Positions 32,830 through 38,576 of a stretch of DNA of 38,576 bases are shown here, piece by piece. Source of the stretch: Mesorhizobium waimense (lineage in GTDB: Bacteria; Pseudomonadota; Alphaproteobacteria; Rhizobiales; Rhizobiaceae); NCBI RefSeq assembly GCF_003601975.1, contig NZ_QZWZ01000054.1, positions 1 through 38,576 of the forward strand, in the 5' to 3' direction. The notes under the pieces were generated by a model, which was given only the letters and a program-made list of their open reading frames with translations, was not told where the DNA came from and made no database searches. Position 1 is the first letter of the stretch; each line of letters opens with the position of its first letter. The position numbers were made by a program, and so were the translations under genes.

Positions 32830-33486
32830 ATGGACAGGGAGCTAGCGATGAATCGATCTCCAGGCATTGTGCGGAAGACCAAAGACGGCGAGTACATGGC
32901 TTTCGCTGACCTGGCAGCCGAGAAGCTGCAGGGCGTCGACTACGATTTCCTAGTCCTGGATCGAGCTTCGAACGTAGCAATTGTCGCGCCGCATGGCGGC
33001 TGGATTGAGCATGCCACGTCTCAACTGGCCACCGCCGTCGCGGGAGATGATTTATCGCTCTACCTGTTTGAAGGGCTCAAGCCGAAACGACCGCATCGCG
33101 AGCTGCATATACCATCCGAATATTTCGACGAAAGACAATGCGTCCAACTGGTCACCAAGGCCCAGCTCGCCATCGGCATGCACGGCCGCGCGGACGGCGA
33201 CGATCCGGAAACGATCTGGCTCGGAGGCCTGGGCAAGGAGTTGCGCGACGCCATCGCGGTGGCCCTGGAGGCAGCCGGCTTCAAGGCCATCACATCAGGC
33301 CATCGGCTGCCTGGCGAGCACAAAAACAACATCTGCAATCGCGGGATCGGCCGGGCAGGCGTGCAACTCGAGTTGCCAAAAACGCTCCGGGATGCGCTGG
33401 TCGCGGACCCCGAACGCCGCGCTCTATTTTCCGGCGCGGTCCGCAAGGCGATTTCGGGTCATCTCTGCAAAAATGGGACGGCTTGA
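32830..33486 (+). CDS. Poly-gamma-glutamate hydrolase family protein
   Basis: A 218-residue protein resembling the gamma-PGA hydrolase (DUF867) family found in Bacillus phages and scattered bacteria. The visible zinc-site pattern is VAIVAPHGGWIE (H55, E60), AIGMHGRAD (H118), and the following NICNRGIGRAGVQLEL block. The family cuts the gamma-glutamyl backbone of poly-gamma-glutamate, which phages use to get through capsules. No signal peptide is present, so release would need lysis or an unknown route. ATG 32830 has a strong GGAGGA site; Met7 is an alternative. It is alone on the plus strand, convergent with the ubiquitin-like operon (34-bp gap). It could be a prophage relic or have another substrate here. 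Confidence 0.75.
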   Translation: MDRELAMNRSPGIVRKTKDGEYMAFADLAAEKLQGVDYDFLVLDRASNVAIVAPHGGWIEHATSQLATAVAGDDLSLYLFEGLKPKRPHRELHIPSEYFDERQCVQLVTKAQLAIGMHGRADGDDPETIWLGGLGKELRDAIAVALEAAGFKAITSGHRLPGEHKNNICNRGIGRAGVQLELPKTLRDALVADPERRALFSGAVRKAISGHLCKNGTA

Positions 33487-33520
33487 CATCTGGGCGGCGA
33501 CCAGCCCTTCAGCCCCACGA

Positions 33521-34210
33521 TCACGGCTTCGGTCTGAACGCCCATACCGGAATCTTGTTCTGCCTGCCGGTACAGCGCTTGTTGAACAGAGCGATCCAGG
33601 CCAGTTGGACGTCCAGCAAGCTGGCGACTGTCAAGACGACGAGCGCATCGTCGATCGCCTCGGCGTCGCCGTGGATGAACGCGTTGCGCCGATGCTGAAC
33701 GGTCTGGAGGTGGCGGGACACCTCGGGGTAGCCGATTTCGGCCAGATCGTCCCAGAAGGTCTTGCCCCAGCGGTCGCGGTAGACCCGGTCCAGCCTTTGC
33801 CCGATGTTGGGCGTCCGGCGAAGTTCCTTGCTCTCGGGATCATCCGCGAAGGCGGCCTCGAAGAATCGCTCCATCAGCACCTCGAACGCCGTCCAGAACA
33901 GGATTACGATAACCAAACGCTGAGAAACCCGCCCCGACATACCTTTCGTGGCGGTGAGCGGGCGCTCGAATTCGTTGCGGATCAAGTCGAGCAGCACGAA
34001 GATTGTATAGGGAGCCGCCCCCTCTAGAGTGTATCTGGGGACGTCGACACGGCCGTATCCTTCGGGAAAGACGTCCGGCCCCATCTGATGCTGGCAAACT
34101 GGACACGGGTGATGAACGTCCCTGTAAAGGCCGTGACATTGGCGGCAATGAACCATCGGGACAAGGCCGTCCGTCCAGGGGGACAGAACGGCTTCAGGGG
34201 CCGTGGTCAT
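33521..34210 (-). CDS. Zinc-ribbon plus HEPN-like protein, last gene of the ubiquitin-like operon
   Basis: A 229-residue protein with two recognisable parts. An N-terminal zinc ribbon is given by C22-x2-C25 and C36-x2-C39 (HCRQC; CPVCQ). A helical C-terminal domain (about 65-212) contains HRRNAFIHGD: R175-N176-x3-H180 is the R-N-x3-H form of the HEPN RNase motif. The surrounding helices (LFWTAFEVLMERFFEAAF; DDALVVLTVASLLDVQLAW) fit a HEPN four-helix bundle. HEPN proteins in defence and toxin-antitoxin systems are usually metal-independent RNases. The frame is open 12 codons further, but ATG 34210 overlaps the DUF6527 stop by 4 bp, as in the rest of the operon. A role as effector is inference; the zinc ribbon could recognise RNA or the neighbouring proteins. 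Confidence 0.7.
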   Translation of the reverse strand: MTTAPEAVLSPWTDGLVPMVHCRQCHGLYRDVHHPCPVCQHQMGPDVFPEGYGRVDVPRYTLEGAAPYTIFVLLDLIRNEFERPLTATKGMSGRVSQRLVIVILFWTAFEVLMERFFEAAFADDPESKELRRTPNIGQRLDRVYRDRWGKTFWDDLAEIGYPEVSRHLQTVQHRRNAFIHGDAEAIDDALVVLTVASLLDVQLAWIALFNKRCTGRQNKIPVWAFRPKP

Positions 34211-34614
34211 TTGCGCAATCCCAGCAGTTTCAGCAAGGCGGCCCACAGCCGCCGGACCAGGCCAGGCCTGGGCTCACGTGACTTGAAATAGGCTTCCCGG
34301 CGCCTCCCTTCCGATCGGCGGCCAGCAGCAACCTGCTCCTGGCTCCAGCGCGGTGCCCAGTCGATCCGTCCGTCGGTAATGAGGTAGTGGGACTGGCAAG
34401 GCAATTGCCAGTTGCCGATCGACGGCCGCAGTGTTGCGCGGCCGCTGCGCTCAGTCAGCGTCCACTCGGCGGGTCCAAGCGGGACCGATACCTTGTTGCC
34501 GCAGCCGCATGCACAGAGATGTGCGGCCACGGCAAACTCTTTGGACACGTAGAGAATGCCCGGCTCGAGTTGTTTCGGCACGTACTGGACATGCTGGAGC
34601 GTCAGATCGTTCAC
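34207..34614 (-). CDS. DUF6527 family zinc-binding protein of the ubiquitin-like system
   Basis: A 135-residue protein of the DUF6527 family, which is regularly encoded next to multiubiquitin and ThiF-like genes. The likely metal ligands are H32, C34, C36, C38 (HLCACGCG), C73 and H76 (LPCQSH), around a strand-rich core (WTLTERSGRATLRPSIGNW; HYLITDGRIDWA). The C-terminus is a basic helix (RRLWAALLKLLGLRK) that could touch membrane or nucleic acid. GTG 34614 overlaps the ThiF stop as GTGA, and its own stop overlaps the HEPN-like start as ATGA, so the three are translationally coupled. The ordered cysteines make it a candidate to carry the activated beta-grasp protein in place of an E2, since the E1 lacks a free catalytic cysteine. 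That is inference. Confidence 0.78.
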   Translation of the reverse strand: MNDLTLQHVQYVPKQLEPGILYVSKEFAVAAHLCACGCGNKVSVPLGPAEWTLTERSGRATLRPSIGNWQLPCQSHYLITDGRIDWAPRWSQEQVAAGRRSEGRRREAYFKSREPRPGLVRRLWAALLKLLGLRK

Positions 34615-35786
34615 GCGTCGCGCTCCGACATGATCCTGAGAGTGGTCGTGTCCATGAGCAAATGGTACGCTGAACTGTCGTCGACGTAAAAGCCGCGCCG
34701 CTGCTTGTACAGCATAACGGCAAGGGCGGCATTGATGGCGTTCAGCTCCGCGATCTGAACGTTCTGCCGGTAAGCGTTGTCGGGGTCATCCACCGTTTCG
34801 GCCAGGTTCATGGCCCGGACCTCTGCGGCCTTTTCGACGCTGAAATAGGTCGCGCGCAGTGTGCCAGCCAAGGGACCCTGTTTGCGATTGAGGCCCATGC
34901 CGACGTCGATGAAAGGTATTCCCATCCCAGTCAAAAGGTCGAAGATGGCGGCGCGGGCCGAGCCCTTGTCCACGCAGACAAAGGCACACGTCACTCCCTG
35001 AAGCTCGGCCGTGGAAGAAGCATCGATGTAGACCTGCCGCATGGACAGTCCGTGCCGAAAGTTCGCGTAGCGCCTTTCGGCGACCGAGGCTTTCGACTTC
35101 TTCCAGTCCTCGATATCCAGGGCACCAGGCGACCGGAACGCGTTGTGCGGGTAAAACAGGTCACCGTCAAAGCCGCGGATCTCCTTGACCCTGGTCTTGA
35201 CCATGAAATCCAGAACATAAGAGCCCGTGCCACCAAGGCCGATGATGGCGATGACGTCGTCGACAAAGACGTTGGCGAGATCGGCGATCTCGGCGCGGCT
35301 GGTCAGGGAGTCATGAACCTTGAACACGGAGTCCGGCACGATGTCGGGATCGACGCGAAAGGTGAGGGGGGTGGCCTGCGGAAACCGCTCTATCGCCGGT
35401 CCGGAAATCAGGGCGACATAGTGTTCGATTTTGTCGAAGAAATTCGCAAACCCGGTCGCCGGCTTGTTGGAGAATGACCTCTGGACGACGACGTCGTCGT
35501 GAGACAACGGAATGGTTGTTGCACCGCCGGCAAGGTTGGGGACGGGCTGACCTTCGAGGCCGTATGGGGCCGATCCGGCAAAATAGACCTGGTGGTCATC
35601 CTGAACGAAGTGATGCTCGTCGACAGGGACGAGTTTGGCGACAATGGACCCGGTCTGAAGCACGCCCTCGTGGTCGAGGTAAGGAATGTCCCGGACCACG
35701 AGGTGCAAGGTGTCCACCCTCAGAGCATAGCCCTTTTCGAGCAGGCGACGGATATCGTCGTTATGACTGGCCAGTTCGATTAACAC
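34611..35786 (-). CDS. ThiF/E1-like adenylyltransferase with N-terminal DUF6791-like domain
   Basis: A 391-residue E1-like enzyme. Residues 1-165 form an extra N-terminal domain (FANFFDKIEHYVALISGPA is typical, DUF6791-like). The adenylation domain follows: IIGLGGTGSY (181-190) binds ATP, GFDGD (D207, D209), HNAFRSPG (N215, R218), SKAS (K232) and CVDKG (D273). It should adenylate the C-terminus of the beta-grasp protein encoded just upstream. Only two cysteines exist, C267 and C271, both in the strand before D273, so there is no obvious cysteine for an E1 thioester. GTG 35786 lies 26 bp inside the beta-grasp gene, and the stop overlaps DUF6527. The coupling shows that the proteins are made together. 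Confidence 0.87.
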   Translation of the reverse strand: MLIELASHNDDIRRLLEKGYALRVDTLHLVVRDIPYLDHEGVLQTGSIVAKLVPVDEHHFVQDDHQVYFAGSAPYGLEGQPVPNLAGGATTIPLSHDDVVVQRSFSNKPATGFANFFDKIEHYVALISGPAIERFPQATPLTFRVDPDIVPDSVFKVHDSLTSRAEIADLANVFVDDVIAIIGLGGTGSYVLDFMVKTRVKEIRGFDGDLFYPHNAFRSPGALDIEDWKKSKASVAERRYANFRHGLSMRQVYIDASSTAELQGVTCAFVCVDKGSARAAIFDLLTGMGIPFIDVGMGLNRKQGPLAGTLRATYFSVEKAAEVRAMNLAETVDDPDNAYRQNVQIAELNAINAALAVMLYKQRRGFYVDDSSAYHLLMDTTTLRIMSERDA

Positions 35787-36033
35787 TGAAGACCATCCCT
35801 TCCTTGACCTTCACGCTGCCACCCGGAGCCAGGATTCCTTCCGGCTTGTGGCCGTCGCCGCGCGTGTAGGTCACCGAGTAGGTGATCTCGGGGTGCTGCG
35901 GATAATCGGGGTAGGCCAGCGTCACCACTTCGGCGTAGCTGATAGTGTCCTTCTTCGGGACCTCGTAGGGGCTGCCGTCAACGATAATGGTGACGGTCTT
36001 GTCCTTGTCCTTTTCGTTCTCCTGGGTCTGCAT
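35761..36033 (-). CDS. Multiubiquitin-family beta-grasp (ubiquitin-like) protein, single domain
   Basis: A 90-residue protein with a short, charged tail (MQTQENEKDKDK) and one beta-grasp domain of the bacterial multiubiquitin type: VTIIVDGSPYEVPKKDTISY, then EVVTLAYPD, TYSVTYTRGDGHKPEGIL and GGSVKVKEGMVFSVNRTGQS. Family members often have several such domains in a row; this one has a single copy. The C-terminus is N-R-T-G-Q-S with no diglycine, so modification would have to use another terminal residue or need trimming. The adjacent ThiF-like enzyme is the expected activating partner. ATG 36033 has AAAGGA about 9 bp upstream, and the gene follows DUF2188 after 26 bp. Confidence 0.85.
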   Translation of the reverse strand: MQTQENEKDKDKTVTIIVDGSPYEVPKKDTISYAEVVTLAYPDYPQHPEITYSVTYTRGDGHKPEGILAPGGSVKVKEGMVFSVNRTGQS

Positions 36034-36059
36034 TTTGGAGTATCCTTTTGTTGAAGTCG

Positions 36060-36281
36060 CTAACCGCGCGGCGGGAAGGGATCGTTGCCGTAAGAGTTCG
36101 AGTCACGGATTTGTCCGTTCGGCCTATGGATCACCACCTCGCTTTGCTGGTTGATGGCGATGTCCCTTGCCGAGGCAATCGCATCGGCCTGGGTCGGATG
36201 AAGGGAAGTGGCGCGGCTGTTGCCGGCGCCGAGCACCGCCCACTGACCGTCGCGAGGTACGACATGCTGATTTTTGCCCAT
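36060..36281 (-). CDS. DUF2188 domain-containing protein, first gene of the ubiquitin-like operon
   Basis: A 73-residue protein of the DUF2188 family: HVVPRDGQWAVLGAGNSRAT at the N-terminus, TQADAIASARDIAINQQSEV helix, VVIHRPNGQIRDSNSYGNDP at the end. All conserved blocks are present. The family is of small, soluble proteins of unknown function, often encoded near stress or mobile genes, and commonly ends in a DP-x-P-like motif as here (NDPFPPRG). ATG 36281 is preceded by GGAG at good spacing. It starts the five-gene operon about 40 bp downstream of the promoter at 36322-36350. Whether it belongs functionally to the ubiquitin-like system or is only co-transcribed is not known. Confidence 0.85.
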   Translation of the reverse strand: MGKNQHVVPRDGQWAVLGAGNSRATSLHPTQADAIASARDIAINQQSEVVIHRPNGQIRDSNSYGNDPFPPRG

Positions 36282-36321
36282 AAAAGTCTCCGTTAAGGTT
36301 CGTTTGCTACAAGTGCGTACA

Positions 36322-36350
36322 ACTATATCTTACGGCGCGGGTTGCGTCAA
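36322..36350 (-). promoter_or_regulatory. Sigma-70-type promoter of the ubiquitin-like operon
   Basis: On the minus strand TTGACG (36345-36350) and TATAGT (36322-36327) match 5/6 each and are separated by exactly 17 bp. Transcription would start near 36315, giving a ~35-nt leader to the DUF2188 start. It is among the best-looking promoters in the window. Confidence 0.65.
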
Positions 36351-36362
36351 TACCCATGGTAT
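36350..36362. promoter_or_regulatory. Palindrome between divergent genes, candidate XRE operator
   Basis: ATACCCATGGTAT has 5-bp inverted arms around CAT. It touches the -35 box of the ubiquitin-like operon and lies 74 bp before the XRE gene. A protein bound here could block transcription in both directions. The link to the XRE protein is inference. Confidence 0.4.
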
Positions 36363-36435
36363 GATGTTGTAGTGCCTGATCAGACGGCGTGCCGCGAAAG
36401 CGTGCGCGCCAATCATGATTCCGGAGAAGGACTGA

Positions 36436-36762
36436 ATGGTAGAACTGGCCGTCAAGCTGAAGCAGCTGCGTGTGCGCAGCGGGAAATCGCTGCAGGAGGT
36501 CGCCGACGCAGTCGGGGCCTCCAAGGCGCATATCTGGGACCTTGAACGCGGCGCCAGCAAAAACCCATCCCTGATCCTGCTCAAAGGCCTTGCTGACTAT
36601 TACAAGATTGGCGTCGCGGATCTGGTTGGCGAAAATCCGGCCGCGGGTCAGGAGGAACCCGAACTCGTGGCGCTCTACCGCAATCTCAGCGAGCTTTCGC
36701 CGGCTGACCGGGAAACCATCGCCCTGCTGGCGGAGCGGCTCAAGGCGAGTCGGACCAAGTGA
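36436..36762 (+). CDS. XRE-family transcriptional regulator
   Basis: A 108-residue repressor with an XRE-type helix-turn-helix at 7-62 (LKQLRVRSGKSLQEVADAVG; ASKAHIWDLERGASKNPSL; LLKGLADYYKIGVADLVGEN) and a short C-terminal helical tail rich in E and R (ALYRNLSELSPADRETIALLAERL), probably for dimer formation. ATG 36436 has AAGGA and GGAG upstream. Its stop overlaps the start of the ImmA/IrrE protease gene, the usual arrangement in which the protease cleaves or inactivates the repressor after a signal. It is divergent from the ubiquitin-like operon with a palindrome in the shared region, so that operon is its most likely target along with its own gene. Confidence 0.9.
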   Translation: MVELAVKLKQLRVRSGKSLQEVADAVGASKAHIWDLERGASKNPSLILLKGLADYYKIGVADLVGENPAAGQEEPELVALYRNLSELSPADRETIALLAERLKASRTK

Positions 36763-37670
36763 TGAACATCAGCCGCATCGATCTGGCCGATGCAGCCAGC
36801 CCTGAACGCCTCGTCCTGGAAATCCTGAAGCACGAGCCGCAGCTGGCGATTCCGGTGCCCATTGAGGAATTGTGCCTGCGCCTCGATATTCTCGAGATCG
36901 TCCCCCTGACCACTGACGGCTACGAAGGCGGCCTTCTGACCTCGGCCGACAAGTTCAACGGAACAATTCTCTTCAACGAAGCGAGCCCTAGGGAGCGGCG
37001 GCGCTTCACCATAGCCCACGAGCTTGGGCACTTCCTGATGCCGTCGCATGTGCCGTCGGCCGAAGGACGTTTTCTTTGCAGGCTCCAGGACATGCGGGCG
37101 TTGAAGGGCGGGGAGTCGGATCGGCGCCTGAAAATGGAGGTCGAGGCCAATCGCTTTGCCTCGCAGCTCCTGATGCCGCCCCAAAAATTCCGGGTCGATG
37201 TTGCCGTGGGTAAGGATCCCGACATCCGCCAACTGTCGGCCATCGCCAAGAAGTACGACGTTAGCAAGGAGGCGGCCGGCCGCGCTTACGTCAAGTTCCG
37301 CGAGGAACCTGTGGCCATTGTGGTGACGCAGAACGACAAGGTGCTGCGTGACTATCGCGACTCGCTCAAATTTCCCAGACTTTCAGTCCCAACCGGGGCC
37401 ATGATTCCGGCGCACTCGCTGCTGCTGCGGCGCAAGCATGAAATTGGCGTGCCCAGTGAGATTGACGAAACCGACGCCGGTGTGTGGCTCCATGTGGAGA
37501 GGGGTCGCCAATCCGCGCCGCTCTACGAGCAAGTCCTTCTGCAGCGGCAGGGCTTCGCACTGATCATGCTGTCGCGAGAGGCAGCCTCCGGCGATGAAGA
37601 CGAGGCCGACGAAGAAGCGGAAATGACCTCTGCTGAGCGGCTCAAACGCCGCCTATATCCTGACCGGTAA
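36762..37670 (+). CDS. ImmA/IrrE-family metallopeptidase
   Basis: A 302-residue zinc peptidase of the ImmA/IrrE group. HELGHFL at 86-92 gives H86, E87 and H90, and EANRFASQLLMP gives the third ligand E128. A ~150-residue C-terminal domain follows and ends in an acidic stretch (GDEDEADEEAE) and a basic tail. In ICEBs1 and Deinococcus, enzymes of this group cut a partner XRE repressor and release its targets. The start is either GTG 36759 or ATG 36762; the latter overlaps the XRE stop by one base and is chosen as the standard codon. Both metal-binding motifs are intact, so an active protease is expected, with the adjacent XRE protein as likely substrate. Confidence 0.9.
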   Translation: MNISRIDLADAASPERLVLEILKHEPQLAIPVPIEELCLRLDILEIVPLTTDGYEGGLLTSADKFNGTILFNEASPRERRRFTIAHELGHFLMPSHVPSAEGRFLCRLQDMRALKGGESDRRLKMEVEANRFASQLLMPPQKFRVDVAVGKDPDIRQLSAIAKKYDVSKEAAGRAYVKFREEPVAIVVTQNDKVLRDYRDSLKFPRLSVPTGAMIPAHSLLLRRKHEIGVPSEIDETDAGVWLHVERGRQSAPLYEQVLLQRQGFALIMLSREAASGDEDEADEEAEMTSAERLKRRLYPDR

Positions 37671-37926
37671 ACGCGGCTAAGCTGCCGTTACCTACTCGTA
37701 GCGGCCGCCAACAAGTCGCCGACCGCCCGACGCTTCCTCCGGCTCTATAGCGAGCAGAAGGTCCGCAGTTGGGATGAAGTCGGGGAGATGCCACATGGTT
37801 CTACACTGATAAAGGACATTATCACCGATAGAAAGCCTCTCCAAGTGTGGGGGTTAAGAGCGCACAGCGGGCCCTTGACACCAAGAGCACGGTGCGCGAT
37901 GTTGTGGTGGAACGGAGGGTTTGCGA

Positions 37927-38259
37927 ATGCCTGGTGATCGATACGGAACATTTCGTCTGGGACATCTCGGACAGGCCTTGGTGTCGTTAGCCGAAGATCC
38001 AGCTCGCTATCCCGAGTACGCCGCCCTCTCGCGCGTGGCCGTGCCGGCGGTGGCCGCTCTGTCCCACGAAATTGCGAGAGATTTTCCTGAGGTCCGGACC
38101 AATGACTTTGCCAAACAGGCCATCGGGGCCTTTGTCGGCAACGTGATGCGCCAGTTCGGGCATACTATAGTGCGCCGGGGCCGGGTTCCTGGGGACGTTT
38201 TCAGCTACGGCTCCGTCTGGTCGGCTCTTCCCACTGAGCAAGTGCGCACGCCGGGTTGA
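37927..38259 (+). CDS. Small protein of unknown function
   Basis: A 110-residue protein I do not recognise. ATG 37927 has an excellent GGAGGG site 7 bp upstream; a TTG two codons earlier is in frame but less likely. The sequence is helical and alanine-rich (LGQALVSLAED; YAALSRVAVPAVAALSHEIARDF; FAKQAIGAFVGNVMRQFGHTIVRR) with a C-terminal tail containing GDVFSYGSVWSAL. It has no cysteine and no clear membrane segment. It lies between the ImmA protease gene and an IS630-type end, on the same strand as the former after 256 bp that hold no clear gene. Codon use resembles its neighbours. It may be a small regulatory or mobile-element protein; no function is proposed. Confidence 0.6.
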   Translation: MPGDRYGTFRLGHLGQALVSLAEDPARYPEYAALSRVAVPAVAALSHEIARDFPEVRTNDFAKQAIGAFVGNVMRQFGHTIVRRGRVPGDVFSYGSVWSALPTEQVRTPG

Positions 38260-38475
38260 AGATCGGTGCCATGTGCAACCGGAAATATGACACGCCACCC
38301 CGCTACGCAAAAAACGTCGATGACGATCTCGCTCTTGCGGCTCGTCGCGCCCCGCCTTATTTGGCCGTCAGTCCCAAAGAGCAGCGCCGAACCAGCAGCA
38401 CGAGGGATACCCCGAGGTAGGGGAAGGCCATTCCGCAAGGTTGAGCAGTCTAGAGCAGTTTCTGGATAATCACGG

Positions 38476-38576
38476 TTAGGCATCGTAGCCGGCGTGGGCG
38501 AACAGGTTTTCGCATTCTTTGGGGTGGAAACGATCGATGGCGACGGCCACGGCGTCCCATAATTCCGGGATGGACC
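38476..38576 (-). CDS. IS630-family transposase, C-terminal end (cut by window edge)
   Basis: The minus strand reads SIPELWDAVAVAIDRFHPKE, then CENLFAHAGYDA and TAA, the usual C-terminus of IS630-family transposases of alphaproteobacteria (LWDAV-x-x-AID-x-F-x-P-x-EC-x-NxF-x-x-AGYD). Only 33 codons are inside the window, so the DDE catalytic part lies beyond it. The insertion sequence end should be within the next ~30 bp left of the stop, near CTAGAGCAGTTTCTGG (38450-38465), where a TA typical of IS630 targets is present. The end position is inference. Confidence 0.75.
   Translation of the reverse strand, partial: SIPELWDAVAVAIDRFHPKECENLFAHAGYDA

Noticed and set aside
37672..37937. Open plus-strand stretch ending just inside the start of the gene at 37927
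   Set aside because: It has protein-like parts (ARRFLRLYSEQKVRSWDEV) but no start codon near its beginning and an equally long reverse frame. I could not support it as a gene.
38205..38483. 92-codon minus-strand frame beside the IS630-type end
   Set aside because: It overlaps the supported gene at 37927-38259 and the transposase stop, and has no family resemblance.
1..38576. CRISPR arrays, tRNA or rRNA genes
   Set aside because: No regularly spaced repeats and no tRNA- or rRNA-like sequence were seen on either strand.

Overview
The sequence is GC-rich (by eye about 60%), and its Tn3-family and IS630-type elements and codon use look alphaproteobacterial (Hyphomicrobiales or Sphingomonadales, an inference). 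I see no rRNA, tRNA, CRISPR array or core metabolic genes. Nearly everything is either mobile DNA or a gene family that recurs in bacterial defence islands, so I read the window as a stretch of accessory genome.

Layout. (1) 1-1897: the right end of a Tn3-family transposon, with tnpA cut by the window edge and a 38-bp terminal repeat that forms the last codons and stop of the next gene. (2) 1861-6834, minus strand: a type IV toxin-antitoxin-like pair (AbiEi-like antitoxin, AbiEii-like nucleotidyltransferase) followed by a TrlF-type PHP/AAA ATPase, with two perfect 16-bp palindromes at the promoter. (3) 6835-7683: a resolvase remnant and a small unknown gene. (4) 7842-17155, minus strand: a tight five-gene operon of a small HTH protein, a SNF2 helicase with a PLD-like N-terminus, DUF4391, and type III Mod and Res. 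(5) 17614-24388, minus strand: a CoiA-like nuclease, a DUF2971 protein, and a YhaN/YhaO-like ATPase-phosphoesterase pair. (6) 24577-24993: a WYL regulator cut off in its WYL domain by (7) 24994-30123, a complete 5.1-kb Tn3-family transposon with tnpA (apparently frameshifted), a TPR passenger, a res site, tnpR and one unknown gene. (8) 30124-33486: a possible small RNA or attenuator with terminator, then DUF3800, DUF2130 and a poly-gamma-glutamate hydrolase-like protein. (9) 33521-37670: a bacterial ubiquitin-like operon (DUF2188, multiubiquitin-family beta-grasp protein, ThiF/E1, DUF6527, zinc-ribbon/HEPN-like protein), divergent from an XRE repressor and an ImmA/IrrE protease. (10) 37927-38576: one unknown small gene and the C-terminus of an IS630-family transposase.

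How the genes fit together. The most interesting unit is the ubiquitin-like operon. An E1-like adenylating enzyme with no canonical catalytic cysteine, a beta-grasp protein without a C-terminal diglycine and a zinc-binding DUF6527 protein are translationally linked to a protein that carries a HEPN RNase motif. XRE and ImmA lie on the other side of a shared promoter region whose palindrome touches the -35 box of the operon. This suggests an inducible system in which beta-grasp protein chemistry controls a HEPN effector. The helicase/DUF4391/Mod/Res operon looks like an extended type III restriction system. The AbiE-like pair and TrlF form a third candidate defence module.

All calls come from reading the sequence and from family knowledge; no database search was run. 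Functions of the DUF proteins and links between neighbours are inferences unless stated otherwise.
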